A DNA stretch of 64,000 nucleotides from Paenibacillus mendelii (GTDB lineage Bacteria; Bacillota; Bacilli; Paenibacillales; Paenibacillaceae): NCBI RefSeq assembly GCF_024498075.1, contig NZ_JANHOF010000019.1:15443-79442 (forward strand), read 5' to 3'. The position numbers were made by a program, and so were the translations under genes. Below are positions 25,973 to 34,883 of the stretch, piece by piece. The notes beneath the pieces are model-generated. The model worked only from the letters and a program-made list of their open reading frames with translations, ran no database searches and was not told the DNA's origin. How positions within the stretch are numbered: the stretch's first letter is position 1; each line of letters opens with the position of its first letter.

Positions 25973-27694
25973 ATGGAGAACAAGGACGCAGTACCTATCA
26001 TAGATAACGAAAGCGACACATGGACGGCCATAGACGGGCTCGGCCGGGAACTGCCGGGCTTCGAGGAGGTTGGCCCTCCAAAGCCGGATAAATTCGTAGG
26101 GATGTTTTATTTTCTGTGGATGGGCCAGCATGGAATCGATGGACCCTTCGATGTGAGCGCTATTCTTGAGAAGCACCCGGAGGCAATTCATGATGGCTCC
26201 CACCCAGCCTGGGGACCGATGACGAAGTTTCATCACTGGGGGGAGCCGCTAACCGGCTACTACCTATCGGATGACCGGTACGTGATTCGTCAGCATGCTC
26301 AACTGCTTGCAGATGCAGGTGTGGACACGATTATCTTCGACGTTACGAATCAATTCACCTACAAGCATTGTTATATGACGCTGTTGAGTGTCTACGCGGA
26401 GATGAGGCAGGAGGGGGCTAGAACGCCGCAGATCGCTTTCCTGACGCCATTCTGGGATCCATCGAGGGTTGTCTCGGAATTATATCGCGATTTGTATGAG
26501 CCGAATCTGCACCCGGAATTGTGGTTCCCTTGGAAGGGCAAGCCGCTTATTCTGGCGGACCCGGAGAAGGTGCTTCCTGAGCATCGCGAGTTCTTCACCT
26601 TCCGTAAACCGGAGCCGTCTTATTTCGTCGGACCTTCCGGCCCGGATCAGTGGTCTTGGCTGGAAGTTTATCCGCAGCATGCCTTCTATGATTCAGAAGG
26701 AAAGGTCGAGCAGGTTTCAGTTGGCGTCGCGCAGAATGCGGTCGATGGACGGCTGGGCTCGTTAAGCGAGCCCGGAGCGCTCGGCCGCAGCTATTCCGGC
26801 GGCAAGCATTCCGGCCGGCCGGAGGACACGCCATACGGACTTAACTTCACGGAGCAGTGGGAGCGGGCACTTGAGCTTGATCCTAGCTTTGTTTTCGTTA
26901 CCGGCTGGAATGAATGGATCGCTTCCCGTTATGATGAATTTAACGGCGTTCGTTATCCGGTCATGTTCGTGGATCAGTTCGATCACGAGAACAGCCGGGA
27001 TATCGAGCCGATGCGCGGCGGTCACGGAGATAGCTATTATTATCAATTGATTTCGTATATCCGGAAGTTCAAAGGGGTCCGTGACAAACAAACCTCCGTA
27101 CCTTCACTGTCGATCGACATTCAAGGGCCATTCGCCCAATGGGATAAGATGCAGCTGGAGTACAAGGATGATTCGGGCGATGCGGTGCATCGCGATCATG
27201 ATGGCTGGGGGAATGCAGGCCGATACGTGAATCGGTCGGGCCGGAACGATTTCGTCACGATGAAGGCTGCGCATGACGAGCGGTTCCTCTATTTCTATGC
27301 GCAGACGAAGGACGAGCTGACACCGCCTGGCGGCCCGTCGTGGATGACGCTGCTGCTGCATATTCAAGGGGCTGACCGGCCGGCATGGGAAGGGTATCAT
27401 TACATCGTCAACCGCATCCCCTGCGATGAGACGGGTACAATCCTGGAGGCATGCGAAGGCGGCTGGAGGTGGCGCTCTATTGGCGAGCTTACGCATCGCA
27501 CAGAAGGCAGCGAATATATGCTTGCCATCCCCAGAGATTGGATCGCAGCAGGCGCATCCGCGGATGGGGAGGTTCGGATTTCTTTCAAGTGGGCCGATAA
27601 TGTTCCGCTCGAAGGAGATATCCTCGATTTTTATTTGCACGGGGATACCGCACCGGATGGCCGGTTCAACTATACGTATACAATCAGCGGCTAG
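25973..27694 (+). CDS. GH99/GH71-like hydrolase with a C-terminal carbohydrate-binding-like domain
   Basis: The 573-residue protein has an N-terminal TIM-barrel-like part (about residues 40-370) with the GWNEW motif at 311-315 and LTPFWDP at 157-163, as in GH71/GH99-related endo-glycosidases such as DUF5054/GH99-like proteins. Residues 380-573 form a beta-rich CBM9-like module. No signal peptide is visible, so it may act inside the cell on imported glycans. GGAGGTG precedes ATG 25973 by about 7 bases. The adjacent ROK repressor at 27898 may control it. The glycan target is unknown. Confidence 0.72.
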   Translation: MENKDAVPIIDNESDTWTAIDGLGRELPGFEEVGPPKPDKFVGMFYFLWMGQHGIDGPFDVSAILEKHPEAIHDGSHPAWGPMTKFHHWGEPLTGYYLSDDRYVIRQHAQLLADAGVDTIIFDVTNQFTYKHCYMTLLSVYAEMRQEGARTPQIAFLTPFWDPSRVVSELYRDLYEPNLHPELWFPWKGKPLILADPEKVLPEHREFFTFRKPEPSYFVGPSGPDQWSWLEVYPQHAFYDSEGKVEQVSVGVAQNAVDGRLGSLSEPGALGRSYSGGKHSGRPEDTPYGLNFTEQWERALELDPSFVFVTGWNEWIASRYDEFNGVRYPVMFVDQFDHENSRDIEPMRGGHGDSYYYQLISYIRKFKGVRDKQTSVPSLSIDIQGPFAQWDKMQLEYKDDSGDAVHRDHDGWGNAGRYVNRSGRNDFVTMKAAHDERFLYFYAQTKDELTPPGGPSWMTLLLHIQGADRPAWEGYHYIVNRIPCDETGTILEACEGGWRWRSIGELTHRTEGSEYMLAIPRDWIAAGASADGEVRISFKWADNVPLEGDILDFYLHGDTAPDGRFNYTYTISG

Positions 27695-27749
27695 TTGAGC
27701 AGCAAGCTGCCGACAGCACGATTTTCCCTGTATGGAACCATGCGATTAT

Positions 27750-27792
27750 AACGGCTATTGTTCGCAGCTTTTGCGGGCAAGGCCGTTTTTTC
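27750..27792 (+). terminator. Terminator after the GH99-like gene
   Basis: AACGGC...GCCGTT stem with inner TTGTTCGC/GCGGGCAA pairing, then TTTTTT. Confidence 0.8.
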
Positions 27793-27806
27793 GTTAAGTG
27801 AACAAC

Positions 27807-27837
27807 GAAAATTTTCTAGTCATGGCCGAAAATTTCT
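27807..27837 (+). promoter_or_regulatory. Possible operator of the ROK repressor
   Basis: GAAAATTTTC (27807-27816, palindromic) and GAAAATTTCT (27828-27837) are 21 bp apart, two helical turns, 60-90 bases upstream of the ROK gene. Confidence 0.4.
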
Positions 27838-27897
27838 GCTATTATCGTTGTGACTTATTAAATGTATTTAAGAAGTATGAGCTGAGGGGGTAACGTT

Positions 27898-28929
27898 GTG
27901 AATGGGCGGCATGCAGCACCGAAAGAAAGCAAGAAGATAATGCTGCGCGCTATACGCACGACTCTGCTGGCGCTTGGAAGTGCAACGAAGGTTGAATTAA
28001 GCCTGAAATTGGGGATTAGCTTCCCTACGATCAGCAAGTTCCTGAAGCAAATGGAGAAGGATGGAGAGCTCCTCTTCGTTGGTCTTGATGATTCCAGCGG
28101 CGGAAGAAGAGCCCAGCGATATGCGTATAATCCGGAGTATATGATGGGATTGGCTATTTTTCTGGAACAAACCGAAACCAACTACACGATCTTTAATTGT
28201 TTAGGGGAAGTGAAGGAGCAAGGCCGCACTTCGAATGTGCGGATCGATGATTTTCAAAGCTTAACGATGCATATGGAAGACATCCTCGATACCTATCCGA
28301 AGATCAGTTCGATGGCCATCGGCGTACCAGGTGCGGTCAATGAGGGCCGGATTATTTATATTCCAAGCCATGAGCAGCTGCATCATTTTGATTTGAAGGG
28401 ATATTTCGAAGAACGGTTATCCATACCTGTTGTCGTAGAGAACGATATGAATGCTGCGGTCCTTGGCTACAACGCCACTAGGCGAAATATGGGCCATTCT
28501 TCCTTGATCTATTTGTATTTGGGTCATAATGGCCCTGGGGCCGGGATTATGATTAACGGAGACGTGGTGCGGGGAAGTACGTTTTTCTCAGGGGAAGTTT
28601 CATTCGTCCCTCAATACGATGACCGGAATTTTCTGCAGGCTTTAAACGATGGAAACGGGACAGAACCACCCAATCCCCGTGACGAGAAGGTGATTGATGC
28701 GATCAGCCGGTTGGTAGCTTCGTTCACAGCGATACTGAACCCGCATACGATAATTTTCTGTAACGAGGAATTGAACCCGGCCATTATCGGCCAAATCGTA
28801 AGCAGGAGCGCAGCCTATATTCCGAAAGAGCATCTTCCCAGGCTGACGACAAGTGACTGGAAACAAGATTATTTGGTTGGATTACAGAAGCTCGGACTTG
28901 ATCTTATGATCGCGGAGACAAGAGTATAA
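27898..28929 (+). CDS. ROK-family transcriptional repressor
   Basis: The 343-residue protein has an N-terminal winged helix (about residues 18-75, with ELSLKLGISFPTISKFL) and a ROK sugar-kinase-like domain (AIGVPGAV, VENDMNAAVLG, YLYLGHNGPGAG). The kinase zinc motif is absent, as expected for XylR/NagC-type regulators that bind, rather than phosphorylate, a sugar. GTG 27898 has AGGGGG upstream. It is followed 28 bases later by an MFS gene, which it probably regulates together with the upstream hydrolase. Confidence 0.9.
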   Translation: MNGRHAAPKESKKIMLRAIRTTLLALGSATKVELSLKLGISFPTISKFLKQMEKDGELLFVGLDDSSGGRRAQRYAYNPEYMMGLAIFLEQTETNYTIFNCLGEVKEQGRTSNVRIDDFQSLTMHMEDILDTYPKISSMAIGVPGAVNEGRIIYIPSHEQLHHFDLKGYFEERLSIPVVVENDMNAAVLGYNATRRNMGHSSLIYLYLGHNGPGAGIMINGDVVRGSTFFSGEVSFVPQYDDRNFLQALNDGNGTEPPNPRDEKVIDAISRLVASFTAILNPHTIIFCNEELNPAIIGQIVSRSAAYIPKEHLPRLTTSDWKQDYLVGLQKLGLDLMIAETRV

Positions 28930-28957
28930 GGGCGGACTCAGGAGACAGATAAACCAT

Positions 28958-30181
28958 ATGGCGACATTCTTCTTACTTATTATCTATTTGGCTTTCATCA
29001 GCCTGGGACTGCCTGATTCATTGCTGGGAGCGGCGTGGCCCGTTATGCAATTGGATTATGACGCACCGCTTGAGACGGCCGGCTTGCTGTATATGACGAT
29101 AGCAGCCGGGACGATTGTTTCCAGCTTGGCAAGCGGGACGGTATTGAGACGTTTCGGAACGGGCAACGTTACGCTTGTCAGCTGCATCATGACTGCCGGC
29201 GCGCTGCTAGGCTTCGCTGCTTCGCCGTCGCTTGCTTGGCTGCTAATCTGTGCGGTGCCGCTTGGATTAGGCGCAGGATCGGTGGATGCGGGACTGAACA
29301 ATTACGTTGCCGCTCATTACAAAGCGCATCATATGAGCTGGCTGCATTGCTTCTGGGGAGTCGGGGCTACAATGGGCCCTATTATTATGGCACAATTCAT
29401 TTTCGGTCAGAACGAATGGAGAGACGGATACCTCGCGGTTGCCGGTATTCAGTTTGCCCTGGTGGTCCTGCTGTTCGTCACGCTGCCGTTATGGAATCGG
29501 GTCGCCAGCAGCGCTGCTTCAAGCGAAGAGCAGGAAGATCTGACTCGGGAAGCAGACGACGCCTCATCTGCGCCTATACAACCATTGAAGATTAAAGGCG
29601 TTAAGCTGGCTCTGATTTCCTTCTTGTTCTATTGCGGCCTTGAAGCCACCATGGGCCTATGGGGGAGCAGCTTTCTTGTTAATGTGAAGGGATTGCCAGC
29701 GGCAGAAGCGGCGCAATGGGTGTCCCTCTTCTACTTGGGCATCACCATCGGCCGATTTATGACCGGCTTTATTACGTTCATGCTGAGCAACCGGATTCTC
29801 ATCCGGGTAGGGCAATATACGGCTTTGGCTGGGGCAGCGCTTCTATTCTTGCCATTGCCGACTAGCTTCTCGCTTGCGGGTTTTATGATCGTGGGATTAG
29901 GCTTGGCCCCGATTTATCCGTGCATGCTGCATGAAACGCCGGTCCGCTTCGGGAAGAAGCATTCCCAGACCATTATGGGCTATCAAATGGCAGTGGCTTA
30001 CACGGGCGGAACGTTTATGCCGCCTCTGCTTGGTTTTCTGGCTTCCGGTTTCACCATTGGCATTTTTCCATTCTATATCGTGATTTCTGCTGCAGCGATG
30101 CTCTTGTTCTCCGAAAGATTGAATGTTTTCTTGAAGCGGAAGGACTTCTTCGAAGATAGAAAATCGAATTTTACAGCATAA
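28958..30181 (+). CDS. MFS transporter
   Basis: The 407-residue protein has about 12 hydrophobic helices split by a polar loop at about 188-205 (EEQEDLTREADD). The N-terminal SLGLPDSLLGAAWPV stretch is typical of the sugar MFS group related to FucP and YfkF-like carriers. AGGAGA is upstream of ATG 28958. The position behind a ROK repressor suggests a sugar or glycoside as substrate. Confidence 0.88.
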   Translation: MATFFLLIIYLAFISLGLPDSLLGAAWPVMQLDYDAPLETAGLLYMTIAAGTIVSSLASGTVLRRFGTGNVTLVSCIMTAGALLGFAASPSLAWLLICAVPLGLGAGSVDAGLNNYVAAHYKAHHMSWLHCFWGVGATMGPIIMAQFIFGQNEWRDGYLAVAGIQFALVVLLFVTLPLWNRVASSAASSEEQEDLTREADDASSAPIQPLKIKGVKLALISFLFYCGLEATMGLWGSSFLVNVKGLPAAEAAQWVSLFYLGITIGRFMTGFITFMLSNRILIRVGQYTALAGAALLFLPLPTSFSLAGFMIVGLGLAPIYPCMLHETPVRFGKKHSQTIMGYQMAVAYTGGTFMPPLLGFLASGFTIGIFPFYIVISAAAMLLFSERLNVFLKRKDFFEDRKSNFTA

Positions 30182-30239
30182 TAATCGTACATGACCATGG
30201 ATACGCATTAACGAAACGAATAATTGGAGTTGTCCGAAA

Positions 30240-30809
30240 ATGAAAACCGAAAAAGAAAAAATGATAAATGGCGAGCTGTATCATGCTGGCGATGCGGTCT
30301 TAGTGAATGATAGACGAAACGCCCGGAGACTAACGCGGCTATTCAATCAAACCATGGAAACGGATGATAGCACGCGCATGGAGCTGCTGCAGGAATTGTT
30401 CGGCTCGACAGGGAAGAATCTGTATGTTGAACCAACCTTCCGATGCGATTATGGCTACAACATTCATATCGGCGAGAACTTCTATGCTAATTTTGATTGC
30501 GTATTACTGGATGTTTGCGAAATCCGGATTGGCGACAATGCTTTCCTAGCGCCTGGTGTGCATATCTATACCGCAACGCATCCATTGGATGCACAGGTGA
30601 GAATATCGGGTGCCGAATACGGAAAGCCGGTAACGATCGGTCATAATGTCTGGATCGGCGGGAGAGCCGTCATAAACCCTGGAGTTAGCATAGGCGATAA
30701 TGTCGTGGTCGCTTCCGGCGCCATTGTTACGAAGGATGTACCGGATAACGTAGTCGTAGGCGGGAACCCTGCGAAGATAATCAAGCAAATTGAAGGACAG
30801 GTTCAATGA
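30240..30809 (+). CDS. maa: Maltose/galactoside O-acetyltransferase
   Basis: The 189-residue left-handed beta-helix acetyltransferase has an N-terminal Mac domain ([13 protein letters not shown]) and hexapeptide repeats from residue 57 to 185. It keeps the catalytic-type histidine (THPLD, about residue 118) and the closing [10 protein letters not shown]. It would acetylate non-metabolised sugars with acetyl-CoA. Length equals that of the Bacillus maltose acetyltransferase, so the name is probable. It starts 58 bases after the MFS gene. Confidence 0.92.
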   Translation: MKTEKEKMINGELYHAGDAVLVNDRRNARRLTRLFNQTMETDDSTRMELLQELFGSTGKNLYVEPTFRCDYGYNIHIGENFYANFDCVLLDVCEIRIGDNAFLAPGVHIYTATHPLDAQVRISGAEYGKPVTIGHNVWIGGRAVINPGVSIGDNVVVASGAIVTKDVPDNVVVGGNPAKIIKQIEGQVQ

Positions 30810-30843
30810 CGAATGGGCTGCCGAGCATTTCTATTGAACGGAC

Positions 30844-30880
30844 GGAGGGAGCGGGGTTTCCCCGGCTCCCTCTGCTTTTC
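30844..30880 (+). terminator. Terminator after maa
   Basis: GGAGGGAGCGGGG pairs with CCCCGGCTCCCTC around TTTC; TTTTCC follows. Confidence 0.7.
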
Positions 30881-30900
30881 CTTATCGATGCCGACACGGT

Positions 30901-31119
30901 TTATTCGTTCCGTTCCTCGGCGCTGTCGTCTTGATCTCCAGCACCTTCTCCCATCTTGTTGCCCAACGCTGCGCCAGCGGCGCCACCTGCAACGGTACCA
31001 AGAGGACCCAAAACAGAACCCACCACAGCGCCCACCACACCGCCGCCTACGGTTCCTACAGCTTCTCCGGTATTCACGTCGTCGTTGCGGTTCCGATTGC
31101 GGTCATTGTTATTAGCCAT
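30901..31119 (-). CDS. Glycine-zipper membrane-associated small protein
   Basis: The 72-residue protein starts with an Asn/Arg/Asp-rich part and has a glycine-zipper repeat (GTVGGGVVGAVVGSVLG, then GAALGNKMG) at about 22-58, then an acidic tail. Such proteins insert in or bind membranes in spore-forming bacteria; exact role unknown. ATG 31119 is preferred since AGGGAG lies upstream on the minus strand; an upstream GTG at 31128 would add three residues. Confidence 0.75.
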   Translation of the reverse strand: MANNNDRNRNRNDDVNTGEAVGTVGGGVVGAVVGSVLGPLGTVAGGAAGAALGNKMGEGAGDQDDSAEERNE

Positions 31120-31274
31120 CCTTCTCACTCCCTTTCGTTTGTGATAGGAAACGCGCTGCTATTTACCAGCACAGCCCCAAACCATATGTTGCCCTAACCG
31201 TGGTGGAAGGATTCTTACATGTTATAAATTCTAAGGTTGTCATTCGTAATTTAGGAGATTACAAGGACGTTGTA

Positions 31275-31601
31275 TCAACTTAGAAGCGGGCTGAATCGCT
31301 TAAGCAGCTTTTGTTTATGCGCTGTGAAGGCTTCCTCTAAAGAGATGCCGTACAAGTCGGCCAGCAGTGATAAATTTCCCAGAACATCGCCGATTTCCTC
31401 CATCAAGTCGAGCTTGAGCTGCTCTTGAGGCGGGGTGGTTTCATCCGGACGATCTCTGCCGATTTCATAAGAACGGACTGCTCGTGCGACCTCGCCCGTT
31501 TCTTCCATAAGAAATCCAACTCTTATAAAAGGGCTGTAGCTAGCCCAGCCTCTTTCCCCATAAAAATGCTTGATCCATTTTTGGATTTCGCCAATTTCCA
31601 T
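31275..31601 (-). CDS. MazG-like nucleotide pyrophosphohydrolase
   Basis: The 108-residue protein shows the all-alpha NTP-PPase motifs EETGEV (about residues 33-38) and EEIGDVLGNL (68-77), which bind Mg2+ and hydrolyse (d)NTPs to the monophosphate. It is single-domain, like the short MazG-like proteins that clear damaged nucleotides. It is oppositely oriented to the LOG gene next to it. The 31120-31274 gap shows no feature. Confidence 0.85.
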   Translation of the reverse strand: MEIGEIQKWIKHFYGERGWASYSPFIRVGFLMEETGEVARAVRSYEIGRDRPDETTPPQEQLKLDLMEEIGDVLGNLSLLADLYGISLEEAFTAHKQKLLKRFSPLLS

Positions 31602-31696
31602 TACTGCACTCCCCTATTCGCTTAGGATGATTTCCGACCCAACATATAGTATATTAAACAGTGTGAAATATCAATATATAGTTTGGAGATGGGATA

Positions 31697-32299
31697 GTGA
31701 AATCAATTTGTGTTTTTGCCGGATCAAATTTAGGGGAGCATGACGAGTATAAAGTGAAAGCTGCTGAGCTTGGTCAGGTCATGGCTAGTAAAACATATCG
31801 ATTGGTTTACGGCGGGTCCAGGATTGGCTTAATGGGTGAGATCGCCGCTGCGGTCATGAATGGGGGAGGCGAAGTGATCGGAGTCATGCCCAAAGGCCTA
31901 TTTGGAGGCGAAATGGTGCATAGAGGGGTGACTCAGTTAATTGAGGTAGAGGATATGCATGAGCGCAAGGCTGCGATGGGACAATTAGCGGATGGGTTTA
32001 TTGCGCTGCCTGGCGGCTTTGGAACGTATGAGGAGCTGTTCGAGGTCTTGTGCTGGTCACAAATTGGCATACACCAGAAACCAATAGGTATTCTCAACAT
32101 CCGCCATTATTTTGACCCCTTGTTGAATCTGATTCATCACAGCATGAATGAAGGCTTCTCCAATACTTCGCATCTCAGTCTGCTGAACGTTTCCGATGAC
32201 CCCGTGGAGCTATTACGCCAAATGGAGAGCTATGTTCCTCAAAAGCTCGAACAAAAGTGGAAACAGCTTAACGAGCCTGGAGTGGCTAACAATCTTTAA
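31697..32299 (+). CDS. LOG-family cytokinin-type phosphoribohydrolase
   Basis: The 200-residue protein carries GGSRIGLMG (39-47), HERK (88-91) and PGGFGTYEE (105-113), the signature of Lonely-Guy proteins that release the base from nucleoside 5'-monophosphates. The family includes many annotated as Rossmann-fold TIGR00730. GTG 31697 has GGAGATGGG about 4-6 bases upstream. Its partner in the region is unclear. Confidence 0.92.
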   Translation: MKSICVFAGSNLGEHDEYKVKAAELGQVMASKTYRLVYGGSRIGLMGEIAAAVMNGGGEVIGVMPKGLFGGEMVHRGVTQLIEVEDMHERKAAMGQLADGFIALPGGFGTYEELFEVLCWSQIGIHQKPIGILNIRHYFDPLLNLIHHSMNEGFSNTSHLSLLNVSDDPVELLRQMESYVPQKLEQKWKQLNEPGVANNL

Positions 32300-32408
32300 G
32301 AGGCACGGCCTTGGGAGGAGTCGGCTGCGAGGCTGCTTCTCATAGAATAAAGGCGAATAGGTCCAAGTTATCCGATCATACGCTCATTGTAAAACCGATT
32401 AAGGTGTG

Positions 32409-32639
32409 ATGCGGTTGAAGGCGGGTAAAGACAACCAATTCGTTGTTTACATCATAAAAGGCTCCACCATAAGAAGATTTTTAATCCTGGATTTAATACT
32501 CGGGACCGGGATTTATTATGTCGTTAAATTTATATTTGCAAGTGTATTAATCGCATCTGCCGGCAGCATCGTCGGGACTGAGGGCGTGAAGAGGGCCCCG
32601 AGATTGATAAATAAGGCAGGCGGATTATGGCATAAATAA
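32409..32639 (+). CDS. Small membrane protein of unknown function
   Basis: A 76-residue protein with a polar start (MRLKAGKDNQ), one hydrophobic segment (about residues 24-55, with GTGIYYVVKF) and a basic tail. ATG 32409 or GTG 32406 have only AAGG upstream, so expression is uncertain. I do not recognise a family. Confidence 0.5.
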   Translation: MRLKAGKDNQFVVYIIKGSTIRRFLILDLILGTGIYYVVKFIFASVLIASAGSIVGTEGVKRAPRLINKAGGLWHK

Positions 32640-32651
32640 ATCAATCACAAG

Positions 32652-32710
32652 ACAACCCTATCCCCCTGTATGCGCATTGAGCTGCGAACGGGAGGAAAGG
32701 GTTGTTTGTT
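32652..32710 (+). terminator. Terminator after the small membrane protein
   Basis: ACAACCCTATCCCCC pairs with GGAGGAAAGGGTTGT; TTGTT follows. It supports a real transcript at 32409. Bases 32711-32868 before the IclR gene show no other feature. Confidence 0.6.
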
Positions 32711-32868
32711 AACGTGCCGACTGCAATGACACGCCACGCGCAGTTCGACAATGGTTGCCTTGATGGGCGCACTTACTTTAAGATGAAAGGGACAAAGGCA
32801 TAACGCGAGTTGATCGCCGCGCGGGCACGGTTTGCTCCGGCGTCAATAAGGATGAGGGGCGGATCAGA

Positions 32869-33621
32869 TTGGCGGAAGAAGTCAAAGTGAAATCGTTGTA
32901 TAAAGCGCTGCGCATCCTGGACTGTTTCACGGTCAACAGTCCGGAGCTCGGCATAACCGAAATAAGTGAACAGCTGGGGCTGTATAAAAGCAATGTACAT
33001 AATATCGTTGATACGTTCGTCAAGGCTGGTTATTTGGAGCAAAATCCGGACAATGAGAAGTACCGGCTCGGCTTCAAGCTGCTGGAGCTCGGCAACGTCA
33101 TTTCGAGCAATATGAACATACGCAGGCTGACGCTGCCTTATATGCAGGAAATGTCCGATTTCTCGAACGAAACCGTTTATTTGGGCATGCCGAGTGACAC
33201 CGAGGTTATTTATCTCGACTCCGCGTCGCCCAAAAATCAGCTGTCGACGAGATCGATGCTCGGCGTTAAAGCGCCCCTGTACTGCACTGGCATTGGGAAG
33301 GCGATGCTGGCCTTCTTGCCCGTTGAGACGATGAATGCGGTATGCGCCAAAGGGCTTAAAAAGTATACCGACCAGACGATTACGGACAAAGAGGCGCTGA
33401 TCGCGGAGCTTGAGGCGATCCGGCTGCGCGGGTATTCGATCGACAATATGGAGCATGAATACGGCATCAAATGCGTCGGAATGCCGATCTTGAACAAGAA
33501 AAAACAGGTCGTCGCGAGCTTTAGCGTATCCGGTCCGTCGCTCCGCTTCGGCGAGGATAAAATCGCCGAATATGCGGCGAAGCTGAAACAAATCGTCCGT
33601 TCGATCGAAGAGAATGTATAA
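32869..33621 (+). CDS. IclR-family transcriptional regulator
   Basis: The 250-residue protein has an N-terminal winged helix (about residues 7-62; ITEISEQLGLYKSNVHNIV) and the IclR effector domain (ALYCTGIGKAMLAF-type stretch, KAPLYCTGIGKAML). The start is TTG 32869 with GGGGCGG about 8 bases upstream. It lies 181 bases before the DapA-family gene, whose upstream region carries two 24-bp repeats that are likely operators. Confidence 0.9.
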   Translation: MAEEVKVKSLYKALRILDCFTVNSPELGITEISEQLGLYKSNVHNIVDTFVKAGYLEQNPDNEKYRLGFKLLELGNVISSNMNIRRLTLPYMQEMSDFSNETVYLGMPSDTEVIYLDSASPKNQLSTRSMLGVKAPLYCTGIGKAMLAFLPVETMNAVCAKGLKKYTDQTITDKEALIAELEAIRLRGYSIDNMEHEYGIKCVGMPILNKKKQVVASFSVSGPSLRFGEDKIAEYAAKLKQIVRSIEENV

Positions 33622-33700
33622 TGCGGATCTGCCCGGCCGGCAGGGTAAAAAACGATTGTAATCGGACAGCTAATATAATATGATGAAACGGAATAATGCG

Positions 33701-33780
33701 GAACGTTGTTCTTGAATATAGAACATGCGATTCCCTTCTTTTTTGGATTCATATAAGAACGTTGTTCTTATATATAGAAC
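33701..33780 (+). promoter_or_regulatory. Two 24-bp operator-like repeats before the DapA-family gene
   Basis: Repeats at 33701-33724 and 33757-33780 share GAACGTTGTTCTT and ATATAGAAC with only two differing bases between. Each contains the palindrome GTTCT-N7-AGAAC (33708-33724 and 33764-33780). Spacing is 56 bp. The neighbouring IclR protein is the best candidate to bind. Confidence 0.75.
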
Positions 33781-33802
33781 AATAATGAGAGAGGGATGAA
33801 GG

Positions 33803-34720
33803 ATGAAGCAGTCGATTGCCGATGGGGTTTGGCCTACGATGATAACTCCGTATACGGCCGGGGGTGACATCGATTATGAGGCATTGGGGCAGCTGGTAGA
33901 TTGGTATATCGAGCGAGGGGTACACGGATTGTTCGCCGTTTGCCAATCCAGCGAAATGTTCAAGCTATCGCTCGAGGAGCGGGTCGGCATCGCCCGTTTC
34001 GTCAAGGAGAAGGCGGCGGGGCGCGTCCAGGTGATCGCGTCCGGTCATATTTCCGACTCGCCGGAACATCAGATCGAGGAGCTGAAGCTTATCGCCGCTA
34101 CGGGCGTGGACGCTGTCGTTCTTGTCAGCAACCGGCTCGCGCGAGAGGACGAAGGGGAGGATGTATGGCGCAGCAACGCTTTGCGTTTGCTGGATGCCGT
34201 TCCGGATACGGCGTTTGGCATCTATGAGTGTCCGTATCCGTATAAGCGTCTGCTGTCCCCCGAGCTGCTGGGCTGGTGCGCCGGCACAGGGCGATTCCGC
34301 TTCCTGAAAGATACATGCTGCGATTTGAGCCAAATCGAGGCGAAGCTCGATGCGGTCACCGGAACCGAGCTGAAGCTGTTCAACGCCAACTCGTCGACGC
34401 TGCTCGAATCGCTCCGAATGGGCGTATCCGGCTTCAGCGGCGTGATGGCCAATTTCCATCCGGAGCTGTATGTGCATCTGACCGAGCGGTGGCGAACGGA
34501 CCCGGAAGCGGAACGGCTGCAATCGTTTTTGACCGTCGCCTCGCTAATCGAGCTGCAGTATTATCCGGTTAATGCCAAATATCATTTGCAGCGGCTCGGT
34601 CTGCCGATTTTGACCCAATGCAGGTCGAAGGACGAGGCGGGGCTCAAGGAGCATCAGCGGATCGAAATCGAGCATTTGGAGCGGCTGGCCGGTACGATTC
34701 GCCGCGGCCTAGATCACTGA
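33803..34720 (+). CDS. DapA/N-acetylneuraminate lyase-family aldolase
   Basis: The 305-residue class I aldolase has the Schiff-base lysine K169 (FLKDTCC) and tyrosine Y141 (GIYECPYPY). The GTTGE loop is replaced by VCQSSEM (46-52), which differs from both DapA and NanA. It would cleave a 2-oxo sugar acid to pyruvate and an aldehyde (inference). GAGGGATG lies upstream of ATG 33803. It is a single gene controlled, by position, by the IclR protein. It is unrelated in motif detail to the DapA-like protein at 7744. Confidence 0.85.
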   Translation: MKQSIADGVWPTMITPYTAGGDIDYEALGQLVDWYIERGVHGLFAVCQSSEMFKLSLEERVGIARFVKEKAAGRVQVIASGHISDSPEHQIEELKLIAATGVDAVVLVSNRLAREDEGEDVWRSNALRLLDAVPDTAFGIYECPYPYKRLLSPELLGWCAGTGRFRFLKDTCCDLSQIEAKLDAVTGTELKLFNANSSTLLESLRMGVSGFSGVMANFHPELYVHLTERWRTDPEAERLQSFLTVASLIELQYYPVNAKYHLQRLGLPILTQCRSKDEAGLKEHQRIEIEHLERLAGTIRRGLDH

Positions 34721-34754
34721 TCTCTTATGGATGGGCTAGCTGCATCGAACAGAA

Positions 34755-34783
34755 GAAAGGATCCGCCGCCGCGGGTCCTTTTT
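34755..34783 (+). terminator. Terminator after the DapA-family gene
   Basis: AAAGGA(TC)C...GG(G)TCCTTT stem with a GCCGCC loop and TTTTT run. Confidence 0.85.
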
Positions 34784-34883
34784 ACTTGCTTACATATTAG
34801 AGGGATAGAATTGCGATTGTTCCAAGATGGGCTAGATGCTATCATATGCTTACACACTCGGTTGTCTAAGGAGTTCCAGTCCA

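Noticed and set aside
33803-34720. Biosynthetic dapA
   Set aside because: The GTTGE substrate loop is replaced and the gene sits with an IclR regulator, which is a catabolic context.
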